Source: Andrena cerasifolii (lineage: Eukaryota; Arthropoda; Insecta; Hymenoptera; Andrenidae). From it: a stretch of DNA of 64,000 bases. The DNA is taken from assembly GCF_050908995.1 (NCBI RefSeq), contig NC_135121.1:3038001-3102000 (forward strand), in the 5' to 3' direction. This document shows positions 23,101 to 32,100 of this stretch, piece by piece. The position numbers and the translations under genes were made by a program. Numbering within the stretch: the stretch's first letter is position 1; each line of letters begins with the position of its first letter. The notes under the pieces were generated by a model. It was not told the origin of the DNA. It ran no database searches and saw nothing but the letters and a program-made list of their open reading frames with translations.

Positions 23101-26100
23101 CAATGTCTACGTGGAAGCTCCTGCTACAAAACGAGGTGGACATACTCCAACGATTACGCAGCAACGCAACATCGCCCCAAACTCACATTATAATTGATCA
23201 TTTACGACTAGAGTTCACGCGTATGCATGATGATCAACTTATTAAAATCACCGATAATCGCGTTGTCATATATATGACTGAAGCCACGATGTGTAAATTA
23301 TTCGCGTACAATCATTGCATTGAACATATGTATACGTGGCTAACTGAAAATATGTACTCTGTAAGCAGTAAATATGCCACTTTCGTAGACGTTCTACGTA
23401 GCGCTACCGCGCCAACAGATTATGTAAAATTAATTTCTGAAAGCGAACACTTCGAACAGCATTCATTGATTGATTGTGAATTGTTAGCATGTGCAATCAA
23501 TCATATTGTGCATGATGCTCGTAGTAAAAAATGTTAAATTATATTCTTTTATGATTTGTAACAATATATATCTTAAACCTATATTATTTCTCCATTGCAT
23601 GCACCCATCATCCTCCCCGCCATCTAATTTTAAGATTCCGCGTTTCTGTGTTACATTTCATTCTTCGCGCCGCCAAGTGACATCACCCTGCACGGCTGCT
23701 CCAGAGGAGTCGAATTACGCGAGATCGCGCGATACGCAGCGACGTTAAATCGGAACACTTTGAAATACTGTTAGCTTTAGAATGCATGCGATTCTATCCC
23801 CTATGTAGTGGTGTCTCTTTCCCTCCTAGAATTTTGACTTTAAAGTAATGCTCCGTCTCTTTCCCTCGAAGACGCGGTGTCGAGAAACGCCGATCTTTCC
23901 CGACATCGTCCGAAACAATTTCTGATAAAATTTCTCATAAAAATAAATTATTATACGCCGACGTTGTGTGTGTGTGTGTGTGTGTGTGTGCCACATATGT
24001 GACGCTCCGTTGGTTTCGCTATATGTACCATTCGGAAAAGACTAATGTCAGAGACGGCGTTTGGGGGAGTTGGTTAGGCGGCTGACTCGTACCGCGGAGG
24101 TCTTGGGTTCGAGCCCCGTCGCCCCGAGAAGTTTTTTCATTTATATTAATATCATAAAATTAATATTTCCTTCCTTACCGACAGTCTGTTGTACCACGCT
24201 CCAGAGTAGCACCTTCCTTACCGACAGTCTGTACCACGCTCCAGAGTAGCGCACCGTCACCCCGCGGTTCCTCCTCCTCCTCCTCCTCGATGATACCCCC
24301 GCACCGTCAACCCGCGGTTCCTCCTCCTCTTCCTCGATGATACCCCCCACCACTCCGTCATCTCTATGACGTCATCCGCCGCCAGCCCGCCGACAAAAAA
24401 ACAAATTTTCAAATTTGAGTTTCAAGGTCATGATCATGACCTTGAAACTCAAATTTGAATTAGAATCCCCCTTGTCTTACTACTCACCCATTTTTGCAGA
24501 TATCTTTCAATTTATTAGCAAAACTATGGGTCCAGGAAAAAATCTAAATACTCCACGCGATGCAGCAGACATTTTTCTTTGAATAATTTCATAGAATAAT
24601 TTGACGGAAAAGCAACCGAATAACTATTACTTTTTCGACACAAACGATGTTGAAAATTTGCATTTTTTTTTCAAAACCGAATTTCTCAAAAACTTAAGAT
24701 GATGGCGACAAACGATTTGCGGATTCGTTTTCAGCGATCGAAAACCTATAAGAAACGGTTATTGTTACAAGTCCAGATGGCTCCAGAACTTTGTAATATG
24801 ATTAATGAACAATTATGATAACAAAAAAATAAACTATAATATCATAATCTGTTAAATTTTCATTTCAACATACCAACACAATTTCTTGGCCCATCACCGA
24901 AAGGTAGATAACTCATAGGGTGTCTAGCTGAAACAACATCATCGTCGAACCTTTCGGGATCAAAGATTTCAGGATTTGGATAAAAATCAGGGTTCTGATG
25001 AATCGGGTACGCTGGTATCCATACTTTCGTATCTTTTGTTATTGAGATTTTGGTGCCCTTAAAAGTGTAATCCACGGCTGCCTGTCTCATTATCATTGGA
25101 AGTAATGGATATTTTCTTAGTGTCTCTGTATAAAAAAAATATTTTATTAATATAAAAAATTGCGTCAACTCTAACTTCATTATTACAGCGTAGAATGTTT
25201 TATGGTGCAATGGTTACTGAAACAACTTTTTTCAAGAATGGGAAAACGTGGTTCGTTAATTGTTTTGTATAAGAAAAAGAAACCAAGACACCGCTTGTTT
25301 AAGCCTTTAATAAAACTGGAAAGGTTGTTAAATACCTTTCTGCTCAAATTACGTTTTTTTATATGAGAGGCGTAAATCAGACTTTAGAATGGTGGAATGA
25401 AGTCAAGTTTAAAAGTTACATTTATTTTGCAGTTATTAAATGAATTAGAATTTGCCAAATAATTTTTGGTATTTTCGCAGTTAGATAAACTGGATTCTTA
25501 TCTTGTCGAATAAAGAATTTTATTGTTGCAGTAAAATTTACTGTCTGTGCAAAATCACTGACAATGAGCAACTATTTTCGCCGCGGTATTTTGATACTTT
25601 TCCACTTGATTCAAAATGACCGTAAACGTCAGCAGATTTGATTTCCACCAAATGCGTAGCGTTTCTGAACGAATTCAGGTCCCATTTTCAAAAAGTAATA
25701 GTTTGTATTTTTGCTTAGACGAAGAATCATTTCTCTCCACTTATGTCAGTAAAATAATAAATATCATAGTAGGGAATAAAATTCTGTTTCAGCCCAACAT
25801 AGGTTCAAAATGACGCACCTCGAAACACCTTATCTAAGTATTTCATTTCTTTCAGTTGTTCATACATCAAAACTCCGCCATTTTTCGTACAAGTCTCTCT
25901 GATTTCCTGCCGTAATTTATCCTGTATGTGAGGGTTCTGCGCCATTTCATAAAGCGTGTGGCCTATCGTTGATGAGGAAGTTTCAAAACCAGCCACGAAA
26001 AAGAGAAAAGCTTGAGCAGTAAGCAACGAATCTGTTAATTCTGCAAAATAAAATAACATTCAATTGAAACGTTTATCGATTTTCCGCCAGTAATACATAC

Positions 26101-29100
26101 ATACTTATAGGTACATATGTAGAAGATGTTTGGTAACAGATACTAGAAAAGGAAATGGGCGATTCTACATCACAAATTAAGACGAAACTCAAGAGTAACA
26201 AACATGCGGTGGAGACTACGTTTTTCAATTATTAATGTTATTAATCATGTGCTACTATCTGTTCACAAACACTCTATTTATGAGAGTCTGAGAAGTCGAA
26301 CTGATAAACTTTGGTTTTTGCAAATTTCTCAATTTCAACATCACAGCGCAGGATTATTTTTTTTTGGAATTCATTACCAGACGTTTTTTCACTACTGAAT
26401 TAGACCAGTACTTACTATATCATTACGTTACATTAGTTATTGTAATTCATTACTCCTATACGTATTGCATAGATATGTGCTGTGTTAACAACTAGGAAGA
26501 ACTATAGTTTCTTCATTAATTGACAAACTACTTGTATTCGTAGTTGAATCCAGTATAAAAAATCAATCAGACAGCAAAATCTAATTTTTACTAATGTCGA
26601 AAATAACTGAACTAAAATCAATAAACCTAATGAGGTTCGTACAAGTTTTTTTTAGAAAAAGTGCAATAGAAAAAAAATAGAAGAAGACTCCAAACACTTC
26701 ACAAAGATAAAAATTTGGAATTATGTACCAATATTTTCCAAATTATGAGGATTTTTCTTAATTTCCATTAACAAATTAACGAAATCCGGTCTGAGTACGT
26801 TATGTTTCACCCTATAATCCATCGTATCTACTACCAGTTTTGTGAAGAATTCATTAATATCCGGTGGTTGCACCAGGTGGCCAAATATTTTGTAGACATA
26901 TGGAAAAAATTGACTGCAGGTATCTCTAATTAACTGTCGGGCAGAAGGCATGAAGATCTTTCTGCCCATACGACGAAACTCGCTGTCCTCGTCTGAGAGG
27001 GCATTCATGTCAATCCCAAAGGCACAGCTGCCAATTACGTCGGTGGTGAATTTGGCTGCTAAATCGCGACAATCGACGGGTTCATTTTTCTCCACAATTT
27101 TATCCAGGTACTTTTCTAAGTGTTCTGCGCATTCTACGATAAGGGGAAACATTTCCTTGAGTTTGCCCGACGTGAACACTGGCGACAGTCTTGCCCTTAG
27201 TGGGCGCCATCGATCAGCTTCTATCTGGAAGAGGTGGTCTGCCAATGGTCCACCCTGTGAATAGTTTTGTAATTAATCCTTCTGCTTTAATCGCTTGGAC
27301 TACTGCATAATTTTAATTTGTCCTTTTTTTGTACAGCGATTGAACAGTAGATATTATCTGTTCAATACTCATAAAGCGGCTATACAGGGTGTTCGATTAC
27401 ACGTGGGAATAAATTTAAGGGTTGATTCTAAACACTAGACAAAGACGAAAATAAAAAATAACGATATTGCGGTTGAGACTTCGTTTCTTAGTTATAAGCG
27501 TTGAAAGATATGCCTAAAAGCAGGCAAAGCGCATTGCGCGTGCAGCGGTGCGCGGGGCAACATAGGCGAGCGGTTGAGCAATGGTATTTAAAGTCACTGT
27601 GTTTAAAGCCACCTCGGAGAAGTTGCGAAAAAGTTTATCTGTTCTTCTTTATCATTTCATCCAACATTGAAGGGTGTCGTTGAATCACACCAGAACTGTC
27701 TACTCGCTAAAATCACGATTCCTTCCATTATTTCCACTGTAGTCAATTGTGTTATTGGGACACACACAGGTAGAAATCACACGAATCAGGGAATCATACT
27801 ACTACAAAAAGAAAATCAGATCTCTTGCACTAAAATGTGCGAAAATAACACAAATTTACTCGCACTGAAACACGCCAAAAAATCAGATTTATACACACTC
27901 AGACAATTGAAACTGGTAACTCTTAATCATTATCTACTACGCGATGTATCGTGGCTTGTTCAAATAAATTCAAATCGGCGGAGCTAGGATGTATATGAGG
28001 ATCACCAAAACGGAAACAGTCGAATGAATGCCAATGTCAATTATTTGTATGCTTGCTTGGTTGATGTACTACGTTCGAAGATTTTAATGATACTGACGTG
28101 GTCGTCGGTCAACCCAAGAGAATTCCCTTGAACTGATGTAGAGAAGGTTCAAGTATTTTCAAATTGTTGTTATAGAACAGGGTTGACTAACTGGTGGCTC
28201 GCGAGCCACCGCGGGCACCTCCGCCTTGCTGCCACGCTGAACGGCCCCTCTCCATACCTACCAGACTCTGACGATCGCAGTCAAAAAGAGAAGGAAAGAA
28301 GGAAGAATCGACTGCGATCGTCAGAGTCTGGTCGGTATGGGGGGGCCGTTCAGTGTGGTAGCAAGGCGGAGGTGCCTCCGGTGGCTCGCGAGCCAACAGT
28401 TAGTCAACCCTGATATAGAAGGTGCCTGGGTTCGAGATTCTCGCTGAGATACTCCTTGGTCGTCCTTCATTATTATCATCCGACAGGCTCCGATGAATCG
28501 GGTGGGGATGCCGGGACGGGTATACTCGGTTGGTAACCGAGGGTAGTAGGATTCTTGGCCGGTTAAAGAGTTAGGACTCACTGTAGGATTGAACAAGGTT
28601 TATTCTGTCCCGCTCTGGGTTACAATGACTGTCGCGTGTGAGTCTCGTATAGAGTCTGGTGGCCATCGCCCTTACATCGTTCTTATATTCTACTCAGGGG
28701 TGAAGCGGGGACCATCGGGGTCTGCGTCTTTGGCCCGTTTTTGGTGTTCGCCGTATGGTGACGATTCTCGCTGCGCTTTTGAAATCCCTTACACGTTTGT
28801 GCTGGACTACTCCCGGGTGTCAGTTGAGTCATAACACTACAATAAAGGGAAAAGGAAGTCACTCTGAACCTTCTACCACATCTGGGGTTATAAAATAATT
28901 TGAGCCGTGCCTGCTCGCGGCAGAGCTTGTTCAGGCACGCTCACTTTATAAACGCGCATTGCTTTTTGATACTTCTCATAGTCAACACAGCTCTGCCGAT
29001 ATTAAGTCATCTGAACGAGCATCGACACATCGCGAAGCAGACAAACATTCAGTGGACCCGCGAATTTACATCGCAAAACTTGCTTTAAATTTATTTATTA

Positions 29101-32100
29101 AGGGTTATTAGTTTCCATTATCTGAGTGCGTGTGAACCTGCTTTGTTTCGTTGCAAGTTTTAGTGCGAGTAAAGATGTTTTTTTTTTCATTTTTTTTGCG
29201 CGTGTCAGTGCGAATAAATGTGCCCATTTTCAAATTTCTTTACATCGTTTAGTACAGATCTGATATTTCTCTTTCTCTTTTGGTGGTGGTGTTATTCTGT
29301 GTTTTGTGTGATTTTTACGCATTGTGTCTCGATAACACAATGGATTACAGTGAATATAATGGAAACAATGGATTTCAGTAAGTAGACAGGTCTGGTGTAA
29401 TTCACCGATACCCTTTAAATTTGGATGAAATGTCACAAAATCGTGTAGCCATACCGATTGTTATAAATTTCGTTGCGGTGCCACGGACCTAAGGTACTGT
29501 CTGCGACAATGGCTTTGGCTACCACTGCAGGAACTCTCGCCTGAGTTGTCCCACGTGCACCGCTGTGCGCGGTTTGCCTGCTTTTGAATATATCTTTAAA
29601 CGCTTATAACTAACAAACGGAGCCCCGATCGCAATATCGTTATTTTTGATCTTCGTCTTATTCTGGTGTTTAGACTTATTCCTTAAGTTGTCTCCTAACA
29701 GTAGATGAATACCCCGTATACTGATCAATAATGAGGTCTTTCTACATTCGATTCTTCAGTTTGGACATGCGAATTGGAGATCTCATAATTACTCGATACA
29801 TATATGCGAATTTATAATCTTCTTTGATAATTATTTAGTTTAGGTTCTTATCGCCGATTTTGATGAAATTTAAATATATTGTAAAACTCAATATTCTGAA
29901 TAACTTTCCTCTATACGTACAGGGTCATCATTTAATCTTGTAACCTGCGCTCGGGCGATCAGGTAAAATGGCAACAGCGTCTCACGGACACATTCAACTA
30001 TAATTATGCACCAGCCCGGCGTTCGGAGAACTGCCAGCGACCGCTGGACAGCAGTGATGCCCGAGCTTAGAAAATTTTAGGATGGTCTCTTTCAAATTAA
30101 CGTTGCAAAGAGCTATGGGGAATTTTCCGACCCAGGTAATCGAGGCGCAAGGAGCTACAGAAAATCCTTGTAACGAGCCAGTTTCTACCACGCGTTTAAA
30201 GCCCGGCGGCTATCCCCACCATTTCTTGGAATCCTTCGGACGAGAGTGGGGGAACCCGGGAAGCAGCGAGAGGCTCCTTCGTTTATTCTCGCTCGCTCTT
30301 GTGTTTTCTCACCCGCGCCATTGGTCGCGTGGAATAGTGTCAACAACGCGCTGCGAGCCCGTCGCCAGCCCCGTTCGTCGGGCTCATAACAAAAATTTAC
30401 TGTTTCTGGAATTTTCCAGCCTAGGTAAGCGAGCCATGCACTACGGTTTTATGATCGGTTGACCACTCGCACCCCAGATTACTCTAATAAGTTTGAAAAC
30501 AATGTCGACTGGTCTCCATCCTGTCTCAATTTTAAAAATTTTAGCTACGGCAAGGTTGATCGCGGCGCTATACCCCTGTATGGTGAGATTTTTCGCCACC
30601 TGCGTGTAAAAGCCACTATAATGCCGTATCGTTCCAAAAAATGACATTAACGAAAAGCCGGTATAGACGTGACGTTGCGAAACTAAAAGGTTAAAACAAT
30701 CAGACACAAAAATTCTAGAAAAATATTCAAACACGGATACAATCGAAGACACATCCCACTAGTTACCCCTTACGTCCGAACTATGCATGCACTGATGTAA
30801 TACATAATTGAATAAAAATTTAATTTCTTAATTTGTGACAGTAATGATACAGAAACAACTAGCCTATTGTTTATCAACTCCAGGAATTTTAAAAAGAGCA
30901 TTAAATACAGTATCAAATAAACTGTTTGCAAAAGCTTTTTACAATAATTATGGTTAAAAAATTGAAAACAGAAAAATTGAGTATACGTAAAATATGTTAA
31001 ATTATCCATCATTAAGAGGGAATAATTTTTCCTCATTTTTTTAAGCAAATTCCATTCCGATATCTTTTATAGTTCAAAAGTTATACCAAAAAGGCCCCAA
31101 ATTCTTCAACCCCGGACGGGAAATTCCGAATAGTTTTTTACGACGTGAATTTGGAAGGAACCATCCCAATATTTTCGAAGCTCGGGTATCACTGCTGTCC
31201 AACAGTCGCTGGCAGCTCTCCGAATGCCGGGCCGGTGCATGGTTGTAGTGGAATGTGTCCGTGAGGCGCTGTTGCCATTTTACCTGTTCGCCCGGGCGCA
31301 GGTTGCCAGATTAAATGATGACCCTGTATAACCGGCGTTCGGCCTTAGTTTCCGAGATATTTGCGAATTACCGCTGCTAATATTGCAATGAATCTACGTA
31401 TACCTACGTGGCGATGTCAGCATGGGAGCACCGCTTATCTACTGTTTCTATAAATGCATCGCTACGATCGCAAACAAAACAAATGATGAAGCTGCTGAAG
31501 TTTTTGAGATATTCCATCGGAATTATGATCAGTAGTTAGGAAAGACAGATTGGTTTAGCCCCCCCCCCTCCCCCGGCGAGGGCGTCCGCTAACTTTTCAG
31601 AAATTTTAGGCAAGAATTGTGTTTTAGAAACATAGTTTCGAAACGCGAGTCGAAATACGTTTGATTCAACTCCACGTAACGACCCACTTTTGAAACATAT
31701 TTTATCATGTTAACTCTCTCAAACGTTGACGGCCCCCTTCACTGAGGAAAGAGCCTGTTACTCGTTCTCGGGTTCTCTCACTCCCGTCTGAAGGATTCCA
31801 AGAAATGGTGGGGATAATCGCCAGTCGTATAACGTATGGTAGAAACGGGCTTAAAGCTAAAACCTAGCGGCGGTAATATGTATAATATAAAACCACGTTA
31901 TTCAGAATCGTACCCCCGACAACATATTTCAGGGTCTTCGAAATCAGTGATGAAAACCTAAAGTAAATAATGACCGGAAAATTGTTAGGTACAACCTAAA
32001 GTATTAATTAACGTTGTTCATTCACAAGTACCTTTGGGAACGGATCAGCAGCCCGATTTGCAAATAGAGGAAAGTCTCGGATCAGAATGTCTTTAATCAA

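Larger units (their letters stand above)
9107..24484. mobile_element. 15.4-kb palindromic element (giant inverted dimer)
   Basis: The left arm is 9107-16777, the loop 16778-16855 and the right arm 16856-24484. Mirror positions sum to 33591 in the outer part and 33633 in the inner part; the 42-bp offset is one indel in the minisatellite. By eye only about five substitutions separate the arms (for example 9281/24310, 13111/20522, and two in the minisatellite). The termini are 5'-AGTAGTAAGACAAG and its complement, flanked by the 6-bp duplication CACCCA. Size, duplication length and AG termini resemble Polintons/Mavericks, but no Polinton core gene is present, so it is probably non-autonomous or an unknown class. 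A long-read foldback artefact is argued against by the duplication and by the P450 exon on the far side. Confidence 0.88.
27381..29720. mobile_element. Long-TIR DNA element in P450 intron 1
   Basis: TATACAGGGTGTTCGATTAC at 27381 is answered by the complement ending TACCCCGTATA at 29720. Complementarity continues inward for about 450 bp with divergence (for example TAACGATATTGCG, CAGATCT and CACCAGA blocks at 27450, 27820, 29390). The interior holds a hAT-type MITE at 28178-28412. No transposase was found. Confidence 0.65.

Noticed and set aside
9107..24484. Palindrome as a simple long-read foldback artefact
   Set aside because: An artefact would not create a 6-bp direct duplication, would not place the correct P450 last exon on the far side, and would not leave substitutions and a 42-bp indel between arms. 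Read-level confirmation is still needed.
9107..24484. Classical Polinton/Maverick
   Set aside because: Ends, size and duplication fit, but no polymerase B, integrase, FtsK-type ATPase, protease or capsid-like frame could be found in either arm.
28583..28845. Possible solo LTR (TGTAG...CTACA)
   Set aside because: No flanking short duplication and no second copy in the window.
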